Shown here: in pieces, positions 1 through 6,869 of the stretch
How the letters are laid out: every line of letters begins with the position of its first letter
Numbering within the stretch: the stretch's first letter is position 1
Made by a program: the position numbers and the translations under genes
Source of the DNA: Planctomycetota bacterium
GTDB lineage: Bacteria > Planctomycetota > Phycisphaerae > FEN-1346 > JAACEH01
Reading direction: 5' to 3'
Assembly (NCBI GenBank): GCA_016935955.1
Contig: JAFGPY010000294.1
Coordinates: forward strand, 1 to 10,868
DNA length: 10,868 nt
Notes under the pieces: generated by a model
Told to the model about the DNA's origin: nothing
The model's input: only the letters and a program-made list of their open reading frames with translations
Databases searched by the model: none

Positions 1-302
1 GCCGCGGCCTCGATGGCCGGCTTGTACTTGTCGGGCTCGGCGCAGCCGGCGTAGGCCGCCAGCGACGGCATCTTCAGCCCGGCCGCGCGGCACAGCTTCT
101 TGATCTCGGGGACTTCCTTCTCCCAGTGGCGCGGGTCGATCGTGGCCATGTTGCCGCCCCAGAAGCCGGCTTTCGGATCGACGTTGTCGGGCCGATTGTA
201 GAACCGCCACTCCACGCCGTCGTAGCCCCACTTCTTGAGCCGCTTGACCACGTCCTGCGGCACGTATTCCGGCATGCAGACGGTAAAGACCGAGTACTTC
301 AC
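1..302 (-). CDS. Sugar phosphate isomerase/epimerase (xylose-isomerase-like TIM barrel), partial at window edge
   Basis: This is the N-terminal 100 residues of a gene that runs off the left end of the window. The protein starts with a GTG at 302 as (M)KYSVFTVCMPEY and continues with KKWGYDGVEWRF, the first beta-alpha unit of the xylose-isomerase-like TIM barrel (IolE/hydroxypyruvate isomerase/YcjR type). Later come the segment EIKKLCRAAGLKMPSLAAY and a run spaced as expected for barrel strand 2. Family members isomerise or epimerise sugars, inositol derivatives or ketoses in the cytoplasm, usually with a divalent metal. The metal ligands lie in the missing C-terminal part, so the substrate cannot be judged. 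The start is supported by AAAGGAG at 309-315, six bases upstream of the GTG. A close match to a sigma70 promoter lies at 393-421, giving a leader of about 84 bases with a strong hairpin. The gene diverges from the lipoprotein gene at 490. Confidence 0.85.
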   Translation of the reverse strand, partial: MKYSVFTVCMPEYVPQDVVKRLKKWGYDGVEWRFYNRPDNVDPKAGFWGGNMATIDPRHWEKEVPEIKKLCRAAGLKMPSLAAYAGCAEPDKYKPAIEAA

Positions 303-324
303 GCTGCTCTCCTTTCACCAGTGA

Positions 325-344
325 CCGCCTCGTCGTCGAGGCGG
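325..344 (-). repeat. Hairpin in the leader of the sugar isomerase gene
   Basis: CCGCCTCG (325-332) and CGAGGCGG (337-344) form a perfect 8-bp stem with a four-base loop. It lies nine bases upstream of the Shine-Dalgarno sequence (309-315) of the gene starting at 302. On the minus strand the hairpin is preceded by GGGGATGCC, which resembles the GGGTGCC end of the doublet palindromes elsewhere in the window, so it may be a solitary half-element of a related repeat. A second small palindrome, GCACG-T-CGTGC, lies at 353-363. A regulatory role in the leader is possible but not shown. Confidence 0.45.
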
Positions 345-392
345 CATCCCCAGCACGTCGTGCGGCCGGCGGGCGCCGACCGGCAGACCAAG

Positions 393-421
393 ATTTTAGT
401 TGCATGTTTTCACGGCGTCAA
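393..421 (-). promoter_or_regulatory. Sigma70-type promoter of the sugar isomerase gene
   Basis: On the minus strand TTGACG (421 to 416) is followed after exactly 17 bases by TAAAAT (398 to 393). Both boxes match the consensus in five of six positions and lie in the only AT-rich stretch of this gap. Transcription would begin near 386, leaving a leader of about 84 bases before the GTG at 302. The match is by eye; no start site has been measured. Confidence 0.55.
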
Positions 422-489
422 TCAAACTGTTTCGCGGTTGCGTTGCGGCGGCCGAAGGGCATTCGAATTCATCACGTGGGAGCATCAGG

Positions 490-1164
490 ATGGTGTATCG
501 TCTCAGTCATGTGTGGCGGCTGACGTTGCCGCTTCTGGCGGTCGTGGCCCTCGGCGGTTGCGCGTCGGATCCCTTTGCCGCGCTCACGATCGGACAGACC
601 CAGCGCCAGGCCCTGGCCCAGGCCCTCGGGCCCCAGGCCGTCGAAACGTCCGACGGGTACATTCTCGAAACGCAGACGAAGTGGCCGACGGTCATCAGCG
701 TGGTCCATGCGGCCGCGCCGGTCGGCGGCACTGTGCAGTCCAAGACCGGCCTGACGGCCAGCGTGGTTCACATGATCGCCGTGCAGACGCTCAACGTGGA
801 GATGGTCTACGAGGGCCCGCTGCCGGACGATCTGGCCGACGCCTTGCGGTCGCCCGACGGTTCCCAGAACAACGAGTTTCTGGCGCAGCTGATCGATTTT
901 GCCCGCGACCGCATGCGCCTCGGGCTGACTGAGAAATGGAAAGACGTCGAGCAACTCCGCGACGACCCGTATCGCAGCCGCTTCGTCGGCGTGATCAACT
1001 TCGCCTGGAACGATCTTCGCGGCCGCGGCAAGCTGCAGGCCTCCGAGCTGGCCGTCGACGTGCACGGCGCCTCCAGCACCCTTAACCTCCGCAAGCTCGA
1101 AGGCGACACCTATCGCATCGACACGCGCAGCACCGTGGCCCTCGGCCCGCTGCCGGTCCTGTAG
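490..1164 (+). CDS. Small lipoprotein of unknown function
   Basis: A 224-residue protein. The N-terminus MVYRLSHVWRLTLPLLAVVA is a typical lipoprotein signal peptide, and LGGC ending at Cys24 is a good lipobox for signal peptidase II. The mature protein would therefore be anchored to a membrane. The rest (DPFAALTIGQTQRQALAQAL... then two blocks with alternating hydrophobic residues) matches no family I recognise. The start at 490 was chosen over an in-frame ATG at 400 because GGGAG (478-482) lies seven bases upstream and the signal peptide begins exactly there; the 30-residue extension from 400 has no such support. It converges on the large exported protein gene, with 85 bases between the stops. 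I found no confident promoter in 422-489. Confidence 0.8.
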   Translation: MVYRLSHVWRLTLPLLAVVALGGCASDPFAALTIGQTQRQALAQALGPQAVETSDGYILETQTKWPTVISVVHAAAPVGGTVQSKTGLTASVVHMIAVQTLNVEMVYEGPLPDDLADALRSPDGSQNNEFLAQLIDFARDRMRLGLTEKWKDVEQLRDDPYRSRFVGVINFAWNDLRGRGKLQASELAVDVHGASSTLNLRKLEGDTYRIDTRSTVALGPLPVL

Positions 1165-1208
1165 TCCCGAGCGGAATCGCACAACGAATTGCCAAACGAC
1201 GATCGATT

Positions 1209-1239
1209 ATGGTCGCGCTTCGCGCAAGCCATGCCACCC
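1209..1239 (+). repeat. Degenerate half palindrome between convergent genes
   Basis: ATGG (1209-1212), GCGC (1215-1218), loop TTC, GCGC (1222-1225) and CCAT (1229-1232) form an interrupted hairpin, followed by GCCACCC. The layout equals the right half of the doublet palindromes at 9139-9232 and 6659-6692, which read CATGG, stem, TTC, stem, CCATGGCACCC. It appears to be a decayed solitary copy. It sits between the stops of two converging genes and could help terminate transcription from either side, but no U-run follows. Confidence 0.45.
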
Positions 1240-1249
1240 ACCGCGCGTT

Positions 1250-4066
1250 CTACTTGAAAGTGATCTCACCGCAGGTCTGGGCGTCGGACCAGACGTCGTA
1301 ACCGTCCTGACCGTTGGACCAGGCCATGGCGGAGGACTTCTGCCACGGTTGCGTCAGGCCGGCCCGGTCGTCGGAGTCGCTCACGATGAGGTTGAGGCCG
1401 ATGGCCCGTCCTTCCTGCGGCCGCAACCGCTCGCCCAACACGTCGGCCGTCAACAGACCCTCGTGCACCGTGACGTTGCCTTGCCGCCGCGTGACGCGGT
1501 TGGGCTCGTCGGCCGCCGCGTCGTTGCGGCCGCGGGACAACGTGACCACGTAGTCCAGCGGCTCGCGTCCGGCATAGCTGCGGAAGGCGTCCGCGGCGAA
1601 GACCAGGGCGGCCGACTCGTTCTCGTCCTGCGTGGGCCGATCGTCGACGACGGTCAGGGCGTAGTGGAGTCCGGCCTCGGACCAGGCCAGCCGCAATTCG
1701 GCCGACAGGTCGGCGGGACCTCGCCACTGGTTGGCTACATCCGGGTGGCAGACCAGGTGCCGCAACTCCTGCAGCCGCAGGCCGGGCTCGTCGGGCCAAT
1801 CGTCCAGCCGACCGTCGACCGTGATCCGTCCGCAGCCGACCTCCAGTCGCGGGCGTTCGGCAGCCACGCGCAGCCGCAGGGCGGGCTCGCGGACGATGGC
1901 CGCACTGAGCAGGTGATCCAGAGAGGCCCACCGTTGCTTCTCGAACAATCGGCGTGCCTCGCGGAGCACCGTGTCGTATCGTTCTTCGAGCCGCACGCCG
2001 GCCTTCCGCGCCGCATCGAGGTCGGCGTCGTAGCGATCCAGCCGCGCCTTGAGCATCGGCTCCAGACCGGGCGCCTCCTGCGAGAGCGATTGCAGTTTGC
2101 CCGTGCCCGGGAAGCTGAAGGCCTCGATGCCCCACGGCGGCAGGGTGTAAACGGTTCCGGTCATCTCCGTGTCGCCGCCGCTCATCCGCCACTCGGCCGC
2201 AACGGTGGCCTCGACGGCGCAGCGGTTGGCCAACTGGACGTAGAATCTCCGGCCGGTGTTGTAGGTTCGGACGCTGACCGGATAGCCCAGGGCGTCAGGC
2301 TGTTGCTCCAGTCGCCGCAGCGGCATACGCAGAAGCTCGTTCATGACCTGCCGCGTGTCGGCCTCGTGCATGGCGGTCGATCCGTCTGCGGCCGTCCAGA
2401 CGCTCCACGGCGTTACGCCTTCGCCCAGGGCGACGGCGAGCGGCGCCCAGTATGCCTGGCCGGCCGGGACAATCGTCGGCGACAGTTCGCTCCACGTCCA
2501 CCAGAACTGCGGGGCGGTCAGGCCGATCAGGCGGCGGTCGGGCGTGCCGTCCAGCAACAGGCCGCTCAAGTACAGGCCCTCGGCCGCGGCAGCGAGTTGC
2601 GACGAACGAGCCGCATCGTCGAGCAGCCAGTAGCGCGGCACGGCCCCGCGACCGAATCGCGCCGCCGCGGCATCGTCGCGACCGCAGCGCCACATCGGGA
2701 CGACGCGACGCTGGTTGCCCAGTTCCTCGCAGTCGACGCCGCAGTCCTGCCACGTGGCCGCGGCGTGGGCCGCAAACAGTTCGTCCATGCTCTTGGCCGA
2801 CCGTTGCCAGCGGACCATCATCGCCCAGTCGGATCCCGGTTCGCTGAAGAAGTGCGTGTCGCGCGTCGGGCGGCCGAGCACCTGGTACACGTTCGCCAGC
2901 GGAAGCATGCGTTGAAACGGTTGCTGCATCTGGGTGATGAGGCTGGTGTAGCCGCCGCCGGTCGCCCTGCGGCCCAAGGCCGTCGTCTCGTCCAGGCCGC
3001 CCAGCATCAGGCCGCGGAAACTCACCCTGGTGGCGTACGGTTGCAGAAAGTCGGTCTCGATGAACGCCTGCCACGCGTTGCGGACCTGGCGATCGTCGAG
3101 CATCGCCGGGCTGCGGTCCAGGCCGGGCAAGCGGAATTCGCCGCCGGCTCCGTCGGGATTGAAGGCCGCAATCGCGCCGCGGCCCTCGCGGTCCAGGGCG
3201 TCCATGATCGTCGCTGTCCACGGACTCTGCGACTGGAAGGCCTTGCTGTCGTAGTTGGCGCGGTTGCCGTCGGCGGCCTCGAAGACCACGTCCTCCAGTC
3301 CGAGGTAATCCATGACGCCGAGCAGGTTGTTCACGCGGCCGCCGAAGCGGCGCTCGAGGTTCCGCGGGTCGCCCAGCCCGAGGCCGCCGCGACGGTGGCC
3401 GGGCAAGGGCTCATCCAGCGGCGGCAGGCGGTCGCCGGCGGGAACGCAGATCCAGACCCGTGCCAGTGCGGCCGGGCGGCGGGCGTGCCAGTCGGCCACC
3501 AGCAGGGCCGCTGGCGCGTCGCTCGTCGGGTAGAAGAGCGTCCATCGCGCGAGCATGCGGCCGGTGACGGGCAACAGGTCGCCCGTGCGGTACCCGAACT
3601 CGACCTGGGCCGCAGGCTTCTCGTCGTCGCCGCTCGGCGGCTGGGCCAGGGCCACGGCCGTCATGCGGTCGCCGTCGTCGGGAAACTCCAGGACGACAAC
3701 GTGCGGCCGACCGGGCCCGGCCACGCGGAATCGATAGGCGAACCAACTGTTCGGCGCCGCGGCCGTCTCGCGGCAGGCGCCGGCGTCGCCGGTGACCACG
3801 CGGCTGCGGCCGTCGTCGAGCATCGGGTGCCCGTCGTCGGCTTTGGTGCAGTCGATGTAGTCGATGACCTGGAGCGTCATGCCCTTGGGGTCCACCGGCG
3901 GCCGCGGGGCGCGGGCGATGAAGGTGTTCGGATTGCTGTTGAGGAACCGCGTCACCTGGCCGCCCGGGTCGGCTGTCGGCGGGGCCGCACCGCGGACCGC
4001 CTGCGGCAGGCAGACGGCCAGGGCAACAAGAGCCGCCAGCGGGAGTCTCTGCAGGATGAAACGCAA
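1250..4066 (-). CDS. Large exported protein with C-terminal CBM9-like domain
   Basis: A 938-residue protein. A signal peptide is clear: MRFILQRLP, a hydrophobic core LAALVALAVCL, then AVRGA with likely cleavage near residue 27. Residues about 40-240 look beta-rich. Residues about 240-590 contain alternating hydrophobic strands and helices (GVMDYLGLEDVVFEAADGN; ATRVSFRGLMLGGLD; HFFSEPGSDWAMMVRW) suggestive of a glycosidase-like barrel, but I recognise no specific family or catalytic pair. Residues about 595-655 look like a small beta domain, and 660-735 a charged helical linker. The last 198 residues resemble carbohydrate-binding family 9: VDGRLDDW at 750-757 and the late motif IGLNLIVSDSDD at 889-900. 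The start is TTG at 4066, because AAAGGA (4074-4079) lies seven bases upstream and the signal peptide begins there; in-frame GTG (4072) is too close and ATG (4168) adds an implausible Arg-rich tail. It follows the AraC gene in the same direction after 327 bases. Confidence 0.8.
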   Translation of the reverse strand: MRFILQRLPLAALVALAVCLPQAVRGAAPPTADPGGQVTRFLNSNPNTFIARAPRPPVDPKGMTLQVIDYIDCTKADDGHPMLDDGRSRVVTGDAGACRETAAAPNSWFAYRFRVAGPGRPHVVVLEFPDDGDRMTAVALAQPPSGDDEKPAAQVEFGYRTGDLLPVTGRMLARWTLFYPTSDAPAALLVADWHARRPAALARVWICVPAGDRLPPLDEPLPGHRRGGLGLGDPRNLERRFGGRVNNLLGVMDYLGLEDVVFEAADGNRANYDSKAFQSQSPWTATIMDALDREGRGAIAAFNPDGAGGEFRLPGLDRSPAMLDDRQVRNAWQAFIETDFLQPYATRVSFRGLMLGGLDETTALGRRATGGGYTSLITQMQQPFQRMLPLANVYQVLGRPTRDTHFFSEPGSDWAMMVRWQRSAKSMDELFAAHAAATWQDCGVDCEELGNQRRVVPMWRCGRDDAAAARFGRGAVPRYWLLDDAARSSQLAAAAEGLYLSGLLLDGTPDRRLIGLTAPQFWWTWSELSPTIVPAGQAYWAPLAVALGEGVTPWSVWTAADGSTAMHEADTRQVMNELLRMPLRRLEQQPDALGYPVSVRTYNTGRRFYVQLANRCAVEATVAAEWRMSGGDTEMTGTVYTLPPWGIEAFSFPGTGKLQSLSQEAPGLEPMLKARLDRYDADLDAARKAGVRLEERYDTVLREARRLFEKQRWASLDHLLSAAIVREPALRLRVAAERPRLEVGCGRITVDGRLDDWPDEPGLRLQELRHLVCHPDVANQWRGPADLSAELRLAWSEAGLHYALTVVDDRPTQDENESAALVFAADAFRSYAGREPLDYVVTLSRGRNDAAADEPNRVTRRQGNVTVHEGLLTADVLGERLRPQEGRAIGLNLIVSDSDDRAGLTQPWQKSSAMAWSNGQDGYDVWSDAQTCGEITFK

Positions 4067-4265
4067 GACCACGTCCTTTCGTATCGCGCCGTCGGATGAC
4101 CGGAGCCGCCGGCCGGTGCGCCGTCGGTGCACTTGGTACGAAACGCCCCGGCCGCAGCGCAGCACCATCTTGGCCTCGGCCCATGCTACCTGTGGCCGTG
4201 GGGTTCCGCAAGGCTACGCCGGGGGCTTGTTCATTATGAGGCGAGCTTGCCGACCTCAATCCCGA
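4067..4265 (-). other. Long leader of the exported protein gene, possible weak promoter
   Basis: This is part of a 327-base gap (4067-4393) without a gene; the rest of the gap holds the doublet palindrome. The only promoter-like sequence is TTGAGG (4259 to 4254) and CATAAT (4238 to 4233) on the minus strand, separated by 15 bases, which is shorter than optimal. It lies directly downstream of the doublet palindrome. Apart from the Shine-Dalgarno at 4074-4079 I see nothing else. Open reading frames across the gap have no ribosome binding site and are GC-bias shadows. Confidence 0.3.
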
Positions 4266-4346
4266 GGGTGCCACGCGTCTACTTGTAGACGCGTGCTCGT
4301 ACGCAACAGGCTTGCGGCACGCTTCTGCGAGCAGAAGCGTGAACCC
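4266..4346 (-). repeat. REPIN-like doublet palindrome, copy A
   Basis: On the plus strand GGGTGCC (4266-4272) opens the element. The first hairpin is CACGCGTCTAC/GTAGACGCGTG (4272-4295, 11-bp perfect stem, TT loop). After 22 bases a second hairpin follows, CACGCTTCTGC/GCAGAAGCGTG (4318-4341, 11-bp perfect stem, GA loop). The closing end is degenerate (GTGAACCCC in place of GGCACCC). The element lies 47 bases after the AraC stop. The minus strand of 4263-4382 aligns with the plus strand of 9016-9137, so copies A and B1 belong to one longer repeat in opposite orientation, yet have the same orientation relative to the gene just upstream. Confidence 0.8.
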
Positions 4347-4393
4347 CTCGACCTTCTTCATGCAAAATGCCACATGGCGCCCGATGGCGAAGG

Positions 4394-5260
4394 TCAGGGC
4401 GAGCCGGAGGCGTACTGCCGCGGCGAGACGCCGGTCCGCTTGTGGAACAGCCGCGAGAAGTAGCCGAGGCTCGTGAAGCCCAGGACGCGGGCCGTCTCGC
4501 TGACGCTGAGGCCGGCGTCGCGAAGCAGGTAGCGGGCCCGCTCGATGCGGACCGAGTTGACGTAGCCCAACGGTGTGACGCCGACGTGTTTGCGGAACAG
4601 CCGGCACAGATGGGCGTAGCTGTAGCCCATCCGCGCCAGCCGCCGCTGCACGGGCTCGGCGTCGGCCATCGGCTCGTAGGCCAGCGACTCCAGCGCCCGG
4701 CGAACCTCCTGCACCAGTTGCGCGTCGCCATGGGGCTGCGCGGACGGCGGACTCTGCGGCTCGAGCAGCCGGATCAGAATCTCCAGCAGCAGAGCGCGGC
4801 AGGTGCTTCGCAGCAGGGCATCGTCGCCGCTCGACCGCCGGCACAACTCGTCCGCCAGGTCGAACACCGCGGGGTCCGCGCGGCCGTGCAGGACGCCGTG
4901 CGGCACGAAGGCCGGCGCCGGGCGACAGGCCCGCGTGTTCGGCGCCGCCGGGTGGTACGTGTACAGCGGCCACGGCGACTCGTCGTAATCGGCGGTCCAG
5001 TCGAAATGGATCCAGCGGCGACGGCCGCCGCCGGTACGGGCCGAGCGCGTGACGTGCAACCGTCCGGGCGGCACGATGACGAACGATTCGTCGGGGCACT
5101 CGTAGCGCTGGTTGCCGATCTCGACCGTGAACGGCCCGCCTGTGAACAGGACCAACTCGTGGTCGTAGATGGTTCGCATGGCCTCGACCCATCCGGGGCG
5201 ATGGGCGGCGCGGCCGGCGATGTGCAGGGCGGGGCAGACTCTCTGAAGCCAATTGGCCAT
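4394..5260 (-). CDS. AraC-family transcriptional regulator
   Basis: A 288-residue protein of normal AraC/XylS length. Residues about 25-110 form a cupin-like ligand-binding arm (ELVLFTGGPFTVEIGN...ESFVIVPPGRLHV), the kind that senses a small sugar or related effector. Residues about 183-284 are the double helix-turn-helix DNA-binding domain. The second helix-turn-helix and the family signature run SVSETARVLGFTSLGYFSRLFHKRTGVSP (252-280), preceded by the recognition segment MGYSYAHLCRLFRKHVGVTPLGY. Both domains are complete. AGGAGG (5272-5277) lies 11 bases before the ATG at 5260, a slightly long spacing. A strong promoter lies at 5293-5323. The gene is divergent from the phosphomannose-isomerase-like gene, the usual layout for a regulator controlling its neighbour and itself; the exported protein gene downstream is a second likely target. 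The effector is unknown. Confidence 0.93.
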   Translation of the reverse strand: MANWLQRVCPALHIAGRAAHRPGWVEAMRTIYDHELVLFTGGPFTVEIGNQRYECPDESFVIVPPGRLHVTRSARTGGGRRRWIHFDWTADYDESPWPLYTYHPAAPNTRACRPAPAFVPHGVLHGRADPAVFDLADELCRRSSGDDALLRSTCRALLLEILIRLLEPQSPPSAQPHGDAQLVQEVRRALESLAYEPMADAEPVQRRLARMGYSYAHLCRLFRKHVGVTPLGYVNSVRIERARYLLRDAGLSVSETARVLGFTSLGYFSRLFHKRTGVSPRQYASGSP

Positions 5261-5292
5261 GGGCGGCAGAACCTCCTACTACTGCAGGGCTG

Positions 5293-5323
5293 ATTATATC
5301 ATTTTTGTGAAAGCCGCTGTCAG
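5293..5323 (-). promoter_or_regulatory. Promoter of the araC-type gene
   Basis: On the minus strand CTGACA (5323 to 5318) is followed after 19 bases by a perfect TATAAT (5298 to 5293). TG-A immediately before it gives an extended -10 (TGATATAAT), which tolerates the long spacing. Transcription would start near 5286, about 26 bases before the ATG and just upstream of the AGGAGG. Confidence 0.55.
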
Positions 5324-5333
5324 GAAAATCCCA

Positions 5334-5362
5334 TTGAAAGGCCGCAAGGTGCCTGTCATGAT
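5334..5362 (+). promoter_or_regulatory. Candidate promoter of the cupin isomerase gene
   Basis: TTGAAA (5334-5339) and CATGAT (5357-5362) are 17 bases apart. The -10 is weak (four of six), as expected for a promoter that needs an activator. The sequence TGTCA occurs three times in this gap (5318-5322, 5354-5358, 5383-5387), in the same orientation at spacings of 36 and 29. It could be part of operator sites for the divergent AraC protein, but such a short motif may recur by chance. Confidence 0.35.
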
Positions 5363-5416
5363 GTGGGTGGTTGCTGGTGGTGTGTCAGTTTTGGTTTAAT
5401 CAAGGGGGCCTGACCC

Positions 5417-6631
5417 ATGAGTGCCAAACGGATTGCCGGACGGGCGTTGGAGCAGGGGCAGGGCATTCTCCGCCTGACGCCGACCTGGGTACCGCGGTCG
5501 TTCTGTGTGCCGGGGCGGCGGATCAAGCTACACCCGGACGACTACTATGCCCTGGGCGGCGCGCGGGGCGGCATCGACGAACGCTGGTTCGCCTCGACTA
5601 CGCCGGCCGACAACGGACCGCTGACCAGTGAGAACGAGGGCCTCAGCCATGTGGCCGTGACCGACGGCGGGCGGACGGAACTGGTGTTGCTGCGCGACGC
5701 GGTGGAGGCGCTCAAGGGCGATCTGATCGGCGAGCGGCTATGGGACGAGCACGGTCGCTGGCCGATGTACTCGAAGTTCTTCGACAACCAGGGCGCGTTG
5801 CCGCACCACGTCCACCATCGTGACGCGCATGCCGCCGAGGTCGGCCAGTTGGGCAAGCCTGAGGCCTACTACTTTCCGCCGCAGGTCAACAATCACGGCG
5901 GCGACTTTCCGTACACGTTCTTCGGCCTGGAGCCGGGCACGACCGAGGAGCAACTTCGCCGCTGCCTGGAGAATTTCACCAAGGGCGACAACAAGATCAC
6001 CAACCTGTCGCGAGCCTATCGCCTGGAGCCGGGCACGGGCTGGAACGTGCCGCCGGGCGTGCTGCACGCGCCGGGCAGCCTCTGCACCTACGAGCCGCAG
6101 AAGGCCTCGGACGTCTTCGCCATGTACCAGTCGCTGACGGGCGACCAGGTGATTCCCGAGGAACTGCTCTGGAAGAACACGCCGAAGGAGAAGGTCGGCG
6201 ACTTCGATCACCTGATCGAGGTGCTGGACTGGGAAAAGAACGTCGACCCGCATTTCGTGGAGAGCAACTTCATGCGTCCGCGGCCGGTGCGTCCGGTCGG
6301 CGAGATGAAGACCGAGGGCTACGTCGAGCACTGGATCTGCTACCGCAGCGACGAGTTCAGCGCCAAGGAGCTGACGGTGCTGCCCGGTCGCACGGTGACG
6401 ATCCGCGACGGCGGCGCGTACGGAATGATCATGATGCAGGGCCACGGCACGATGGGCTCGTGGCCGATCGAGACGCCGGCGCTGATCCGCTTCGGGCAAC
6501 TGACCAGCGACGAGTACTTCGTCTCGGCGGCCGCGGCGGCCGAGGGCGTGACGATCGCCAATCCGTCGGCGACCGACCCGATCGTGATGCTCAAGCACTT
6601 CGGGCCCGGCAATCCGGACCTGACGCCCTAA
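5417..6631 (+). CDS. Mannose-6-phosphate isomerase-like cupin protein
   Basis: A 404-residue cytoplasmic protein resembling type I phosphomannose isomerases, zinc cupins that interconvert mannose-6-phosphate and fructose-6-phosphate. Visible signatures: LPHHVHHRDAHA (129-139) supplies candidate metal ligands His131 and His133, KPEAYYFPP (147-155) supplies Glu149 in the position of the family's KPE motif, and VPPGVLHAPG (211-220) supplies His217. The C-terminal part (about 310-400) looks like a second cupin half (YVEHWICYRSDEFSAKELTVLPGRTVTI...GHGTMGSW). The spacing and histidine-rich first motif differ from ManA, so the true substrate may be another aldose or ketose. AAGGGGG (5402-5408) lies eight bases before the ATG. 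It is the first gene of the plus-strand series and diverges from the AraC gene, so it is probably regulated by it. Confidence 0.75.
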   Translation: MSAKRIAGRALEQGQGILRLTPTWVPRSFCVPGRRIKLHPDDYYALGGARGGIDERWFASTTPADNGPLTSENEGLSHVAVTDGGRTELVLLRDAVEALKGDLIGERLWDEHGRWPMYSKFFDNQGALPHHVHHRDAHAAEVGQLGKPEAYYFPPQVNNHGGDFPYTFFGLEPGTTEEQLRRCLENFTKGDNKITNLSRAYRLEPGTGWNVPPGVLHAPGSLCTYEPQKASDVFAMYQSLTGDQVIPEELLWKNTPKEKVGDFDHLIEVLDWEKNVDPHFVESNFMRPRPVRPVGEMKTEGYVEHWICYRSDEFSAKELTVLPGRTVTIRDGGAYGMIMMQGHGTMGSWPIETPALIRFGQLTSDEYFVSAAAAAEGVTIANPSATDPIVMLKHFGPGNPDLTP

Positions 6632-6658
6632 CAGGGTTGCTGGCAACGGGCGGATCGT

Positions 6659-6692
6659 CATGGCCTGGCTTTCGGCCAGATCATGGCACCCC
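6659..6692 (+). repeat. Solitary half of a GGCACCC-type palindrome (copy C)
   Basis: CATGG (6659-6663), CTGGC, a TTTCG loop and GCCAG form a hairpin closed by CATG (6682-6685), then GGCACCCC (6685-6692). It is nearly the same as the right half of copy B2 at 9200-9232: CTGGC/GCCAG here replaces CTAGC/GCTAG there, so pairing is kept. No GGGTGCC left half is present. It begins 28 bases after the stop of the cupin gene. A small GTTGC-TG-GCAAC hairpin at 6636-6647 precedes it. Confidence 0.65.
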
Positions 6693-6706
6693 GCAAGTCA
6701 TAGTCT

Positions 6707-6794
6707 ATGTAGCACGCCCGCCCTCGGGCGTGACGCGTGGCTGCAAACGATCGTTTGTGTTCGTGTTCCCCGGCCGAGGGCTGCCGGGCTACAT
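6707..6794 (+). repeat. REPIN-like doublet palindrome with different ends (copy D)
   Basis: The ends are ATGTAGC (6707-6713) and GCTACAT (6788-6794), a perfect 7-bp inverted repeat. Inside are a hairpin CACGCCCG/CGGGCGTG (6713-6732, perfect 8-bp stem) and a second hairpin CCCGGC/GCCGGG (6769-6788). The linker contains a perfect 14-base palindrome, CAAACGATCGTTTG (6744-6757). The arms can also pair with each other: GCCCTCGG (6720-6727) is the exact complement of CCGAGGGC (6774-6781). Size (88 bp) and plan equal the GGGTGCC copies although the sequence differs. It lies 75 bases upstream of the next gene, so it would also be part of that leader or promoter region. Confidence 0.7.
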
Positions 6795-6869
6795 TTGCTC
6801 TTGTGCTGCAAGTTGTAGGGATGGGATTTACAGACAAACGACTAATGCAGTCAGAAAGGCGGCAAAACT

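Noticed and set aside
400..489. Upstream start for the lipoprotein gene
   Set aside because: It would bury the signal peptide behind 30 extra residues and lacks a ribosome binding site; 490 has GGGAG at proper spacing.
1349..4099. A 916-codon open frame on the plus strand opposite the exported protein gene
   Set aside because: It has low-complexity, Arg/Gly/Val-rich composition, no ribosome binding site and no domain, whereas the minus strand shows a signal peptide and CBM9-like motifs. High GC third positions keep the opposite frame open.
3411..5252. A 613-codon minus-strand frame spanning the AraC gene, the repeat and the start of the exported protein
   Set aside because: It runs out of frame through two well-supported genes and a palindromic repeat; its translation is Arg/Ala/Pro-rich noise.
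5371..5631. An 86-codon plus-strand frame starting before the cupin isomerase
   Set aside because: It overlaps the cupin gene in another frame, has no ribosome binding site of its own and no recognisable sequence.
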